Of a stretch of DNA of 64,000 nt, positions 12,601-27,400 are shown one piece after another (position 1 is the first letter of the stretch; each line of letters starts with the position of its first letter). Origin of the DNA: Strigamia acuminata (Eukaryota; Arthropoda; Chilopoda; Geophilomorpha; Linotaeniidae); NCBI GenBank assembly GCA_949358305.1, contig OX442320.1:4294259-4358258 (forward strand). The letters run 5' to 3'. The notes beneath the pieces were generated by a model that worked only from the letters and a program-made list of their open reading frames with translations, had not been told where the DNA came from and made no database searches. Both the position numbers and the translations under genes were made by a program.

Positions 12601-15154
12601 TTCACAAGAAATTCTACTCTTTCCTGCAGAATTCCATCATGTTTTGGCCTTTGGACGCCTCGTTTCGCTTGGTAAAACTCGAAAACGCTCCGTTTTACTC
12701 CGTTTTACTCCGTTTTATTGGTATTTGATCGTTTGTGCAGGTTTTGGAGACGTGGTTGAGTTATATTCAGCCGTGGCGATACGTTTCGTCGCGTAGAAGT
12801 CAATCGTTCGGCAGCAGGAAGGAAGAACGCGAGGCGGTGAACCCAATTTGGCAGCGTTTCGTCATGGAAAACGTGGCTTTTTACACCGTGCTCTTCCAGC
12901 GCATCATTTTACGCTTTTTTCGAATGGATCTGAGCACGGGCAAGAACGCGTACATGTTGTATCGGATAACAAAGGTTTATTCGCAGCCGAATTTGACTAG
13001 ATTGATCGCTACAGGTTGGCATTTTTAGTTTTTATCACGTTTTTGACATTTTTTGGTGTTTTTTTTTTACATTTTTGATGGTTTTTACGATTTTTTAAAA
13101 GGGTTTTTTTATTTTTTTATTTTTTTGATGTTTTTTTGATGTTTTTTTGATGTTTTTTTTTACTTTTTTGATGTTTTTTTTCATTTTTTTGATGTTTTTG
13201 ATGTTTTTTTTTTTTATTTTTTTGATGTTTTTTTAGCGGAGCGGAATCTTTTCGAGCCGTTGAATCGGTTGGCGGAAATGCACTCGCCGCCGCGGTTGGA
13301 CGAAACGGCGTTTGGTCAGTCTTCTATCAACCCGGGAATGATCGCGGCGGTTCGGCAGCAGTTGATCGATTTGGAGAAACCCGGGTTTCAATACGTGCCT
13401 TTGTTTAGCGAGGAAATTAGATGCCAGGTTGGCTTTTATTGGTGGTTTGGGTAGGGTTTGTTGGGCTTCTTGTGTAGGGATTGGGATAATGGAGAGGAAA
13501 ATGGATTGACAATGCAGTTTTTTGCTTTAAATGTTTTTATTCATGAAATATTCGATTTTTTATTGGGAAAAATTGAATTTTGATGTAAAAAATTGCTAAA
13601 AGCAAACGAATAAATTCAATGATTCAATTTTTATCGTCAAAATTCAATTTTTACCGTCAAAATTTAATTTTTACCACCAAAATTCAATTTTTACCGTCAA
13701 AATTCAATTTTTACCGTCAAAATTCAATTTTTTACATCAAAATTCAATTTTTATCGTCAAAATTCAATTTTTATCGTCAAAATTCAATTTTTAATTGTCA
13801 AAATTCAATTTTTTATTGTCAAAATTCAATTTTTATCGTCAAAATTCAATTTTTTACCGTCAAAATTCAATTTTTATCGTCAAAATTCAATTTTTAATTG
13901 TCAAAATTCAATTTTTTATTGTCAAAATTCAATTTTTTATTGTCAAAATTCAATTTTTATTGTCAAAATTCAATTTTTTACATCAAAATTCAATTTTTAC
14001 CGTCAAAATTCAATTTTTATCGTCAAAATTCAATTTTTTACATCAAAATTCAATTTTGATCGTCAAAATTCAATTTCTATCGTCAAAATTCAATTTTTAT
14101 CGTCAAAATTCAATTCTTTGCTTAACAATTCAATTCTTTGCCTAAAAATTCACTTTTTACTTCAGAAATTCAAATTTTATGTTCGAAATGTTGTTTATCT
14201 CTCCACCCATTTATTGCAGATGCAGCAATTAATGGTTCTGATCCAGCAGGCCCAAGAAACGGCCAAACAATCGTGCGTCGTATACGACAACCACATCGGC
14301 TTTTTCACCAGACTCGGCCGCGCGATCATATCCCTCATCGAAGGCGGCAGTTTCAGCCACGACTTCGCCATCCACGACGCCTGCAAAATCGACACATACC
14401 TACTCACGGTCTCCGAACAACTCGCCAAAATATTCGAGGTTCGTTTCAAAACAAAAAAAAATTAAAAATTAAAAAAAAATTAAAAAATTAAAAAAATCTC
14501 CAGTTAACACCAACGGACACGACCATTTCCGAAAATGGCGACTCGGCCAATCCACCCCTAGCGGCAGAATTAACAACCGCATCGCTAAACCGAGCGAATC
14601 AATCGAACCAAGTAAAATCGCTTTAATTAACGAAAAAATGAACGAAAAAATAATTTTCGTTTTAATTTCCATTTCAGTCGTCGTGGCAACCAAATAAAGC
14701 GAGCGTGAGTTTCCACGGCAACCCGGATCTGCAGCCAATCCGGAGCTACGAAGTGAAATTCCTCGTGCGGTGGTTGTACCAGTTGTCGACGTACCTGAAC
14801 GAGAAATACCGGCTGCAGCTGCGGAGGTGCTTCCACCGGCGCGATTTCGTGGGTCACGTGTGCAAACAAGTGTTGGCGGCGCCCATTCTCTTTTTCCAGT
14901 ACGACAAATCGACTTTTCCGCCGTCGCGGGTGCAAATGCATCTTCCGCCCAGGGTGAACCTGAGACCGTTGGCGCATAAGAAGTTGTTGTGTTATTACGT
15001 GGCGCTTTGTGTCGTTACGTTCCTCCGGGGCTATAGTCCGCTCTTGTTAACGCTTGTTTTGCTTTTGAGTCTTTTGGTCTTCGTTTTGATCAGGGCCGGG
15101 ACGAGATCTCTCATGGATGTCATGTGGGGCACGCAGCAGGCCCGAAATGTGTGA
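9675..15154 (+). CDS. SMPD4: Sphingomyelin phosphodiesterase 4 (neutral sphingomyelinase 3)
   Basis: SMPD4 is a tail-anchored protein of the ER and nuclear envelope linked to sphingomyelin hydrolysis and nuclear pore biology. There are sixteen exons: 9675-9722, 9792-9875, 9942-10157, 10225-10324, 10802-10863, 10925-11067, 11125-11263, 11329-11397, 11507-11581, 12392-12510, 12581-12671, 12741-13014, 13237-13427, 14220-14438, 14504-14611 and 14678-15154. The 2415 nt stay in frame throughout and give 804 aa (human about 830-866). Family-like stretches include FPRLIDHIFGLN, NPFEYYMFHFANYLVNPYNL, WLSYIQPWRY and KVYSQPNLTRLIATAERN. The C-terminus has a hydrophobic anchor (VALCVVTFL then LLLTLVLLLSLLVFVLI) followed by a short tail, as in the family. 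The poly(A) signal is AATAAA at 15166-15171. The identification rests on overall family resemblance; no canonical nSMase catalytic motif is expected in this family. Confidence 0.88.
10330..10780. repeat. Minisatellite in SMPD4 intron 4
   Basis: A repeat of about 19-20 bp, AAAATTCACAAAAAATGTT, fills the intron at 10325-10801. Confidence 0.9.
11810..12290. repeat. 21-bp minisatellite in SMPD4 intron 9
   Basis: Units of ATGTGCAAAAATGCATTTTT(T) repeat near-perfectly at about 11870-12060, with diverged flanks from 11740 to 12290. The 21-bp period keeps a spurious frame (MCKNAFF repeats) open on the plus strand and a second on the minus strand. These are not genes. Confidence 0.95.
13615..14115. 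repeat. 20-21-bp minisatellite in SMPD4 intron 13
   Basis: About 24 copies of GTCAAAATTCAATTTTTATC, alternating 20- and 21-bp versions (ATCG, ACCG, AATT, ACAT endings), lie in the intron at 13428-14219. Intron 12 (13015-13236) separately holds a TTTTTTTGATG repeat. Confidence 0.95.
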
Positions 15155-15170
15155 TGGAAACGATGAATAA

Positions 15171-15460
15171 ATAGTGAAATATCTGGTAATAAATGATGAA
15201 ATATTTGGTAATAATTGATGAAATATCTGGTAATAAATGATGAAATATTTGGTAATAATTGATGAAATATCTGGTAATAAAATGATAAAATATTTGGTAA
15301 TAATTGATGAAATATGTGATGAAATATTTGATGAAAATTGTGAAATATTTGGTAAGAATGAAAAAAATGGGCGACGAAATTAGCAAATAATGAAATATTT
15401 CTGAAAAAATGAGTGAGGAAATTAGGCAAATAATAAAATGTTTTGTGGAAATTATGCAAA
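15171..15460. repeat. Tandem repeat downstream of SMPD4
   Basis: The 3' flank repeats TGAAATATTTGGTAATAAT and TGATGAAATATCTGGTAATA, alternating TTT/TCT variants with a period of about 21 bp. It starts at the SMPD4 poly(A) signal and may partly lie in the 3'UTR or just beyond it. Confidence 0.85.
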
Positions 15461-15466
15461 TGTTAG

Positions 15467-15918
15467 GCGCGTTCAAAGTTTTGGTTTTTACGGCTTTTAG
15501 CGTTTCTGTAAACGAAATGGCGTCAAAAAGCGCAAAAACCAAAACTGCGACTGGAGTGGTTTATTGGTAGTTTAAAGTTTTTAAACAAAATTTAAAGTTT
15601 TCAAACGAAATTTGAAGCTTTTAAACGAATTTTGAAGTTTTTAAACGAAATTATTACGTGATTTTCGTAAGAAACCCCCCAAAATCGGCCAATTGCGGAT
15701 TATCCGCAAAATTTGTGGTATAACGATCGGATTGCGGCAATTGCGGACTTAAAAGTACCTCCAATTGCAAAAATTATGCTCTAAAAATGCTCCATTTGCA
15801 TTATCCACAACTAAGAAAACATTTTGGAGGACTTTTATTTTCCGCAAAAATAGCATCTCTATTTATTGGCCCTTTTTATAAACAGCATATACGGCATAAA
15901 CCAAAACTTTGAACGCAC
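15467..15918. mobile_element. MITE-like element 1 (GCGTTC ends)
   Basis: Terminal inverted repeats of about 25 bp are visible. The left end reads GCGTTCAAAGTTTTGGTTTT at 15469, and the right end is its inverse, with AAACCAAAACTTTGAACGC ending at 15917. The 452-bp body has no coding frame. Target-site duplications were not clear. It shares ends with the next element, so both belong to one family. Confidence 0.7.
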
Positions 15919-15992
15919 ATATTGAAATATTGAAAATGATTAAAATACTGAAATATTTCATAAAAAGGGTAAAATACGTGATAAAATCTGCA

Positions 15993-16584
15993 GGTGCGTT
16001 CAAAGGGCCACAACCACTAGGCCTGTGCGAATTTGCGATCATTTTTTGGTGTAATATCGCTTGCGATATACATGCGATTTATCGAACGACTTGCAAATAC
16101 GTGACCGATATCCGATGAACAAACACTTACTTACTTGAGTTTTCATTTGCTTAATTTTATTTTCACACTTTTAATTTAAACTTGCTTTTAAATAAAAAAT
16201 TTTCCATTGCGATATCTTGCGTTATTGCGATTACACCGCTAGTTCTAAGCGATATATTGCGAATGCAATGTATAACAAAAATATCGCCAAACTGCAGTAT
16301 CGAAGAGTAATCACACAGGCCTGACAATTTGTCAGTTGAATAGGAAAAAGAGAATTCTTTTGCACCGTTCACTCGCACCTTCAAGACGCAAAAACAAACA
16401 AATTCACGGTTAGGCATATTTTGTGTTTTACTTCAATTTTAAACCAAAAATGACATCATTTCCTGTTTAAACCCACGTTAAAACTTAAAATACACTTAAA
16501 CTAAAATTGTTTTTTTAATTTTCAAACGCAGCTCCTATTTTGGCCGTTTTTATAAACGGTATAAACAGAAACCTCGAACGCACC
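15993..16584. mobile_element. MITE-like element 2 (GGTGCGTTC ends), interrupted
   Basis: The left end GGTGCGTTCAAAG at 15993 and the right end CTCGAACGCACC ending at 16584 are inverted copies. The sequence inside the right end (TTTTTATAAACGGTATAAAC) matches the same zone of element 1. The element is enlarged by the insertion at 16019-16322. Confidence 0.65.
16019..16322. mobile_element. Nested MITE-like element (AGGCCTGTG ends)
   Basis: A 304-bp segment has ends AGGCCTGTGCGAA and, inverted, TTACTCTTCG-side AATCACACAGGCCT. The body repeats GCGATAT/ATCGC words. The end sequence is hAT-like, but an 8-bp target duplication is not evident, so the class is uncertain. It lies inside element 2. Confidence 0.6.
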
Positions 16585-16905
16585 GAGTCAATCACGTTTT
16601 ACATAAACAAAAAACGGCCGAAAACAACGAAAACCACAAAACTCTTCGCGAAAAATCATAAACCACGTCACGAAAAATGATGTTTATTCATCTCTACCTT
16701 TGAAAAATCGGTTTATTCCAGTAAAAACATATCTGGCAAATTGTAATTATCCAATTTTCACGTCCATTATTACATTTACAACGAAACAAACAATTAAAAA
16801 AAAAAAAAAAAAAAAATGTAAAATAAAATGTCACTGGCGATTCAATACCAAAAAAATTAAATATTCCTCAAAACAACGTCAAAAAATAAAATAAAAAACA
16901 AAAAT

Positions 16906-19744
<2,839 letters not shown>

Positions 19745-20227
19745 TTGGCCGCTTAAACCGTTTTGGCGGCGTCGGAAGAGGGTTTGTAAATAGAGGGATG
19801 GTCGGTCCGCTGCGCCGTCGCAACCACACAATGATCAACCGGAACAAGAAGCGGCAAAATGATGCGATCGTGGAGTAGATGAATGAGCGCTAAGTGAAAC
19901 GTGGTGTATGCTCGCACATTTCGCCACCAGGCGCGCTGCCAAAAATACTCTTTATTTTTAATTATTATTTTTTAAATTATTTTTATTGAGTAGGTGTTTT
20001 TATTTTTTTATTTTTTTATTTTTATGAAATAGACGAATTTGTTTTGTTTTGTTTTAGTTTGTGGTTTTGTGTTTGGTTTCTAGGTGGCGTTGGACGGTCA
20101 CGTGGATGTTTCGGCCAATGGGAGACGGGGAGGATGTGTGAACGGATTTGGATTTTTTGAAATTATAAACATCCATTTCTTTGTATTGGTTTTTAGCGGT
20201 GGTTTGGATTTTTATTTAGATGAATTG
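19745..20227. promoter_or_regulatory. Divergent intergenic region, U2AF2/KIF22
   Basis: A gap of 483 bp lies between diverging start codons. The U2AF2 side (19,745-19,950) is GC-richer than the introns, and the KIF22 side is T-rich. It probably holds both promoters and 5'UTRs. An upstream KIF22 ATG at 20084 in a continuous frame is possible but gives an N-terminus not typical of kinesins. Confidence 0.5.
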
Positions 20228-23200
20228 ATGGCATTTAACGCGAATGACAGCATCCAAGTGGCCATTAGAGGCCGGCCGGTCGATGGAACACCGTGCGCTG
20301 ATTTTAATCCGGCGTTAAAACAGGTTTTTCCGACGAAAAACACAAAATTAACGTTAATTTAACAATTTAAAAACAAATATATATTTTTGCAGGTCGTTAT
20401 ACGCGATAATGAAGACAAACAATTCAAATTCCACTACGTTTTTGATCCGGAAGCGACGCAGCAAAATATATTCGATACACTGACCAAGCCGGTCCTCGAA
20501 CAATTCCTAAACGGTTTAAATTTTCATTTTATTTGTGAGAAATTGTAAATATTTACAAAATGTTTATTTTAGGTACAAATGCGTGTATTATGGCGTATGG
20601 ACAGACGGGGAGTGGGAAAACGTTCACGATGGGGACGGGAAAGACGAATGGAGATGAGGAGATAAGAGGAATTATTCCGCGGTTGATGTACGAGTTGTTC
20701 GCGGGTTTTGAGGAGAAACGCGGCGACGAGTACGAGATTATGGTGTCGTTTATAGAGGTTTATAATAACGATGTTTTCGATCTACTCAATGCCGAACAAG
20801 CCAAGATCAGCGTGAGGGAAGATTCCACTGGAATAAAGGTCGGGAAATTGTAATTTAGCACGAGAAAAATACGAAGAATTGTAATTTAACACGAGGAAAA
20901 TACGAAAAGTTGTAATTTAACACGAGAAAAATACGAAAAATTGTAATTTAACACGAGAAGAATACGAAAAATTGTAATTTAACACGAGAAAAATATGAAC
21001 AATTGTAATTTAACACGAGAATATTCTGAAAATCATAATTTAACACGAGAAAATTCTAAAAATCGTAATTTAACACGAAAAAATTGTAAAAATCGTAATT
21101 TAACACGAGAAAAATGCGAAAAATTGTAATTTAACACGAAACGAATAAGAAAAATTGTAATTTAACGTGAGAATATTTAGAAAATCTTAATTTAACACGA
21201 GTAAATTCTAAAAATCGTAATTTAACACGAAAAAATTCTAAAAATCGTAATTTAACACGAAAAAATTCTAAAAATCGTAATTTAGCACGAGAAAATTAGG
21301 GAAATTGTAATTTAACACGAGAAAATTAGGGAAAATATAATTTAACACGAGAATATTCAAAAAATCGTAATTTAGCACGGAAAAAAATCGAAATTTGTAT
21401 TAATTCTTTAAATATTTTGTCGAATAGTTGCCGGAATTATGCGAGAAAAGTGTCAACTGCCTGCACGATGCTTTAAAACACCTGGAAAACGGCATTGATT
21501 TGAGGAGAACTTCGTCAACGGTTGGCAATTCGACGTCCAGTCGCTCGCACGCCATTTTCACCATCACGACGGAGCTGAAAACGTAACATCTCAATTTCGA
21601 AAACCTTGATCTGATCGAATAACCTCAATTCCGACGTTAATTTTAGACCCGTGGCCACGAAATGTCGACTGCAACTGGTCGACCTGGCCGGCTCCGAAGG
21701 CGCCGAAACGTGGAATTTAAAAACCGTTGCCCGAGAAGGTTTCTAATTCAATTTAAATCCAAATTAAATCAATAAAATCAATTAAATCTGCAGGGATTAG
21801 CATAAACAAGAGTTTATTGGCGCTGGGAAACGTCATCAAGGCGCTGAAAGAAAAACAAAATCACGTTCCCTATCGCGGTTCCATCTTAACTCGCATTTTA
21901 CAAGGTTTTAATCGAGTCTTAAATCGATTAAATTGATTTCTAAATCGATTAATGTTTTTCAGAATCTCTCGGTGGACACAGCTCGGCTTTATTGATCGGT
22001 TGCGTGAATCCGCGAGCGAATTCCGCGGCGGAAACCGTAAATACGCTGCGATTCGCTTCGAAAGCGTGCGGAATAGAGAAAAAACCGATCCAGAACGCGG
22101 CGTCGAGTAATGGAATAATAAATAAACGCGAATTAGATGTTTAATTAATTGTTATTTGATTTTTAGGGTCCGCCATTAAGCGAAATCCGGCTAAAAGCGG
22201 CTCGTTTTGCAAGCCGACGCCGTCTAAGTCGTCACGTTTGGCAATTCCGACACCAGAGGGAGATTTTTCGAGTCCGATGTGCAACCGAGTGCTCGCTAAA
22301 ATCGAAAAAAGGTTGTTTTCGACGCCGAACATCGAGCGATTTGCCTCGCGGATCGTCGAAAGGACCGCGTCGATGGCGGAAACGACGCTGAAAACGGAAA
22401 CGACGTTGAACGGCTTCTCGGACGAACCGATCACGGGGTCGTGCATGTTACCGCCGGTCGAGAAGACCCCGGAACACGTGTTTGCCGTTCCCGAGTGCAC
22501 GGGTCGGGTCGGGCGGAGGAAAATGTCGGTTTTGGCGCCGGAAACGAGTTTTTGTAACGCGAGACGCTCGGTTAGGCTGCGGAAAATGAGTTTGGAGAAG
22601 GAGAACGCGGAAATGTCGTTTGATGTTTTGTGCACGCCGAATCTCATGTCCAATCGGACAGTCATGGCGTGTAAAAATTCGTGCGAAAGTGCGTTTTGTT
22701 TGCGTTTTGGTCGTTTTGTTCGTTTTGTTCGTTGGTTGAATGTATTTTCTTTTTTTTTTTTAGTTTTGCCGAGTCCGAGACGCGGTTGGAAAATTCAGAT
22801 GAATAGGGAAGTTCAGGCGAAGAATAACAAAGAGATCTTAAAAGTTTTGAATAGTTCGATGGACGTGTTGAAGTCGTTGCCGACCATCGGGCCCAAGACG
22901 GCCTGGGTGATTTGTCAGTGGCGGGAAGCGCATGGAAAATTCATCAATGTAAATTGCTCATTTTTCATTGATTTTTTTGTTGGTTTTTATTGATTTTTGT
23001 TGATTTTTATCAATTTTTATTGATTTTTATCAATTTTTATTGATTTTTATCAATTTTTATTGATTTTTATTAATTTTTATCAATTTTTATTGATTTTTAT
23101 CGATTTTTATTGATTTTTATCGATTTTTATCGATTTTTATTGATTTTTATTGATTTTTATTGATTTTTATCAATTTTTATTGATTTTTATCAATTTTTAT

Positions 23201-23671
23201 CGATTTTTATCGATTTTTATTGATTTTTAACGACTTTTATTGATTTTTATCAATTTTTATTAATTTTTATCAATTTTTATTGATTTTTATCAATTTTTAT
23301 TGATTTTCATCAATTTCTATTGATCTTTATCAATTTTTATTGATTTTTATCAATTTTTATTGATTTTTATCAATTTTTATTGATTTTTATCAATTTTTAT
23401 TGATTTTTATCAATTTTTATTGATTTTTTGTTGATTTTTATTGATTTTTGTTGATTTTTTGTTATTTTTTGTTAATTTTTGTTGATTTTTGATGATCTTT
23501 TATTGATTTTAAATTAGATATCGGATTTGGAACGAGTCGAAGGGTTGTCGAAGACGTTTTATAAAAGATTTGTCCGGGTAAATTGAGTTATTCATGTTTG
23601 ATTTTGTTACCATTTTGATTTTTTAAAATTTTTATTTGTAGGCAACATTGGTCAACCATATTGATATTTAA
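20228..23671 (+). CDS. KIF22: Kinesin-10-type chromokinesin (KIF22/Kid-like)
   Basis: This is a plus-end-directed motor that binds chromosome arms and produces polar ejection force in mitosis. There are eleven exons: 20228-20323, 20393-20513, 20573-20838, 21428-21582, 21647-21738, 21794-21904, 21963-22106, 22167-22670, 22764-22948, 23518-23577 and 23642-23671. Together they give 1764 nt, or 587 aa (human KIF22 is 665). The N-terminal motor has [12 protein letters not shown]-loop GQTGSGKT (residues 82-89), switch I NSTSSRSH, switch [10 protein letters not shown], and neck [17 protein letters not shown] Ser/Thr-rich linker (exon 8) follows. A C-terminal helix-hairpin-helix DNA-binding motif, [20 protein letters not shown] then [14 protein letters not shown], defines the Kid family. 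The poly(A) signal is AATAAA at 23685-23690. The ATG at 20228 was chosen because it places the motor near the N-terminus. Confidence 0.93.
20845..21390. repeat. 30-bp minisatellite in KIF22 intron 3
   Basis: About 18 copies of a unit of roughly 30 bp, ATTGTAATTTAACACGAGAA plus AAATACGAAA, fill the intron at 20839-21427. Confidence 0.95.
22960..23510. repeat. 20-bp minisatellite in KIF22 intron 9
   Basis: TTGATTTTTATCAATTTTTA repeats about 25 times. The unit is near self-complementary (TTGAT/ATCAA), so RNA from it could fold weakly. Similar words occur in aldolase intron 1. Confidence 0.95.
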
Positions 23672-24240
23672 TTATTAGTAGTGAAATAAAAGGAAGAAAT
23701 ATATTTTTTTTAAGAAAATGATATGAATAATGACTGGTGCAAATTATTTTAATTTTTATTTGAATTCTATCATGATTCTCAAATTAGACAATTACCATAA
23801 TATTATTATGCAATTACTACGATTACTTGCATTTTGATTATCTGGAAGAAGAAAATGGTTGTCGATCTATTTCAAATCTGTAACAAATCGAATTTAGCTC
23901 GTGTAACTTGTCCCAAAAGCAAGAAGCATTCAAATTTGTTATAAAACAATGAATATCTCATTTTTATTTATAATTGGAGCCATTTTTAATAAGGAATACG
24001 AAATATTACAGTCAGTATAGTAAAAGTGCAGTAAAAAACCCATAATGGCAGAGATCGGTGCCACCAATCGGCAAATGACCTCACATTTTGTTAGAATTTA
24101 TAAAAAAAAATAAACAGATTTCATCGGAATTTTATACATTTTGCTAGAATTTATAAAAAAAACGCAGATTTTGTTAGAATTTCTAACATAAAAGCAACAA
24201 GTGCAACTTTACAAAATGTCGAAATAAACAGGAAAAAATT
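23672..24240. other. AT-rich intergenic stretch
   Basis: No gene is recognised here. At 24085-24190 the motif TTTTGTTAGAATTTATAAA occurs about three times with variation. The last five bases (AAATT) are the left target-site copy of the adjacent LTR element. Confidence 0.6.
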
Positions 24241-24406
24241 TGTGTTATCAGGAATGACGAATGAATGACTGATCAGTTCAATGGTTAACTAACAAGTGTT
24301 TATTCAAATGAAAACAGGTAACATATATACGACTGGTCAGTAACAGCTGACCAATCAGGACACGTCGTACGTATGTACGACGTACGTAACACTAGCCAAT
24401 TACACA
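24241..24406 (-). repeat. 3' LTR of the minus-strand element
   Basis: This 166-bp repeat differs from the 5' copy only by G at 24379. The purine tract at 24407-24417 on the element strand (AAAAGGGGAGA) sits directly beside it, as required for plus-strand priming. Confidence 0.95.
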
Positions 24407-24434
24407 TCTCCCCTTTTAAGCTCTTTTTTTTTTC

Positions 24435-27400
24435 TTATAAATTCAAACGATTCGGTTGCTTTACTCCTCTGCCCGATCTAGTAACGTACGAAGATCCTGT
24501 GGGAGCCCTAGGACAAGTGACTTCTTTGTTAGGAGCTGCTGAGTGATCTGTGTTAATTGGTTCTTCTTCTTTTTCTTCGGGAATCGCCTCCTCATTCTCG
24601 GTTTCCAGAGTAACGCTGGGAAGTGGTAATAAATGGAATCGGTTCCGTCGAATTGTTCGTTTATCAGTTTCAATGATGTACGATCTGGGTGATGAATCGA
24701 GTTGTTTAATCCGTCTTTCTCGTCGCAAATCGGTGATCCAGACATCTTCACCGACTTTTAGTGGGATTAATTCTCGGACTCCGTGATGTTTATCGTAATT
24801 TTTCTTTTGCGCGTTCCGTCTGTCTTCTTCTTTTCGAAGTAATATCGATTCGTCAGGTGTTTTTGGGATCAGTTTTGAGCTGATGACTGGGACTGATAAA
24901 TTTCGAATGGCTCTTCCATTTAGAAGTTCGGCAGGTGAGAATCCATTTGCGAGGGGAGTCGCGCGATATAATTGCAGTGCCCGATATCCATCGTCTGCTT
25001 TCTTTAAACTCCGTTTTATAATTTTTACCGCAGCTTCGACAAATCCGTTACTTTGAGGAAATCCGGGGCTGCTCGTAACGTGTGTGAACTTCCATTCTTT
25101 GGCAAATTCTCTAAATTCGGAGTTTAACAATGGTCCAAAGTGTGTCCCGTTGTCGCTGTAAACAATTTCCGGTGATCCTTGCTCTGAGAATAAAGATTTT
25201 AAATGTGTTATTGTTGTCCGCTCGTGAAGACTTGACATTGGGTAAATAAATGGAAATCGCGAGAAATAATCGGTGACGAGGAGGTACCATTTGTTTTCGA
25301 GTTTAAACAAATCCATCGCAATCTTTTGCCATGGCCGTTTCGGGAATTCGGATGGCATTAATGGCTCGTGTCGATTTATCGTCTCTTTGATGCATTCCGG
25401 ACAATTCTTAACTAATTTTTCAAGTTGTGTTGACAAACCAGGCCACCAAACAGATTGTTTTGCCAATGCTCTGCATTTGGTTATTCCGAGATGGGCACCG
25501 TGAATTTTTGCCAATGTTTCCTTCTGAAGAGCTGGCGGAATTACAATACGAGATGCTTTGAGTAAAATTCCCTCGTCGACTGTCAGATCCGTTCGATGTT
25601 GCCAGTAATCTTTAAGTAGCGGAGGAACTTCGTTTTTTGGCGGCCAACAATGTCGTGAAAATTGGATCAAATGTTTGCAAATTTCGTCGTCCCGTTGTGC
25701 TTTCACAATCTGCTGCAGTCGTTCGTCCGTGGTTGGAAACGACTCGGCCACCAAACGTACGTAAGCGACAATTTCTTGATCCAAATCGTAATCGTCTCCA
25801 GTTCTTTCGATTGGTCGGCGAGAGAGAGTATCGGCTAGCCCTAAATCTTTTCCCGCAATATGAACTACCGTATAAGCGTGACGCTGTAACCGTAAGCGCA
25901 TCCTCTGGAGTTTCGGAGTTAATTCGTCCAGTGGTTTCGTCATAAAGATCGGGACGAGCGGCTTGTGATCGGTCTCTAATCGAATAGGAATACCTGTAAT
26001 GAAATCTTGGAAGCGGTCGCACGCCCAAGTGAGCGCGTACCCCTCCTTATCAATTTGTGCCCAATTCGTTTGAGCTGATGTAAATGTTTTTGCCGCGTAT
26101 GCAATCGGTCGAAATTCGCCGCTATCCTGTTTTTGTTTCAAAACAGCTCCAACTCCGTAACTGGATGCGTCGGAAGAGATTACGGTTTCTCTCTTTGGAT
26201 CGAACCACGCAAGGACAGGTTTAGCCGATAGTGCGAGTTTTAATTTCACAAACGCCTCGTTTTGTATCGGGCTCCACAAGTATTCGTTTTTTTCTCGTAA
26301 TAATTCGTTCAGCGGATGAGCTACCGTAGCTAAATGTGGGATGAAACGTCCCAAGTAATTAATCGTGCCAAGAAAACTACGAAGTTCCGATTTGTTCTGC
26401 GGTGCGGCCATTTTTGCTATTGCCTCGATTCGATCTTCGTCGATGTGTACTCCATTGGAATCGATAACATGGCCCAAAAATTTAATGCTTGTTACGCCGA
26501 AAACGCATTTTTCTTTGTTCATCGTTACGTTTTTCTCAAATAATCGTTTTAAAACAGCCCGCAATCGTTCGTCGTGTTCTTCGATCGTGTCTCCGTAAAC
26601 TAAAATGTCGTCGACGTTACATTGGACACCCATCAGTCCCTCAAGAATCTCTGTCATCCGTTTTTGAAAAACTTCTGGAGCTGCCGTGATCCCGAATGGT
26701 AAACGAGTAAACTTAAAACGTCCGAATGGCGTTATAAACGTGGTGAGGAGTTGGGATTCTTCGTCCAACTCGCATTGCCAAAATCCATGATTCGCATCTA
26801 ATTTCGAAAAATATTTCGCTTTTCCCAGGCGTCCGAATAAATTCTCTGTGTTTGGCATCGGAAAAATTTCGCGTTTGATGTAAACATTGAGTGGGACGTA
26901 GTCGACGCACATGCGGATGGTCCCATCTGGTTTCGGAACTGTAACGAGGCCAGAACACCAATCGGTTGGTTCGTCCACTGGTACAATAACGCCCAACAGT
27001 AACATTTTATCCAAATTTTTCTTAATCTCGTTCAATTTCGGAATCGGGGCACGACGCGGTGTGGTCAAAGCATGCGGAATCGCTCCATCTCGTAATCGAA
27101 TTTTGTACGGGATTTTGACACGTCCAAGACCCTGGAAAAGTTCAGGATATTCGATTTCCGGTCGTACTGAAGTGTGACTTGTCTCCGTCGTTTTTACGTG
27201 TTGTACGCGTTTCACGATCCCTAAATCCTCACATGTGTCGCCGTCCAATAATGGTCGGCCGAGGTTTTTGACCACAAATATCTCCGTTAATTTCGTTTTT
27301 CCCCGATATAAAATGTCGTCCCAGAAACTTCCAACCGTTTCTAAAGCATTTTGATCCGCGCCTTTCAATCGTCTCTCGGGTTTACGTAATGTGATCGCTG

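Noticed and set aside
24020..24200. Possible small element with repeated TTTTGTTAGAATTTATAAA
   Set aside because: The repeats are direct and diverged, and no inverted ends or target duplication were found.
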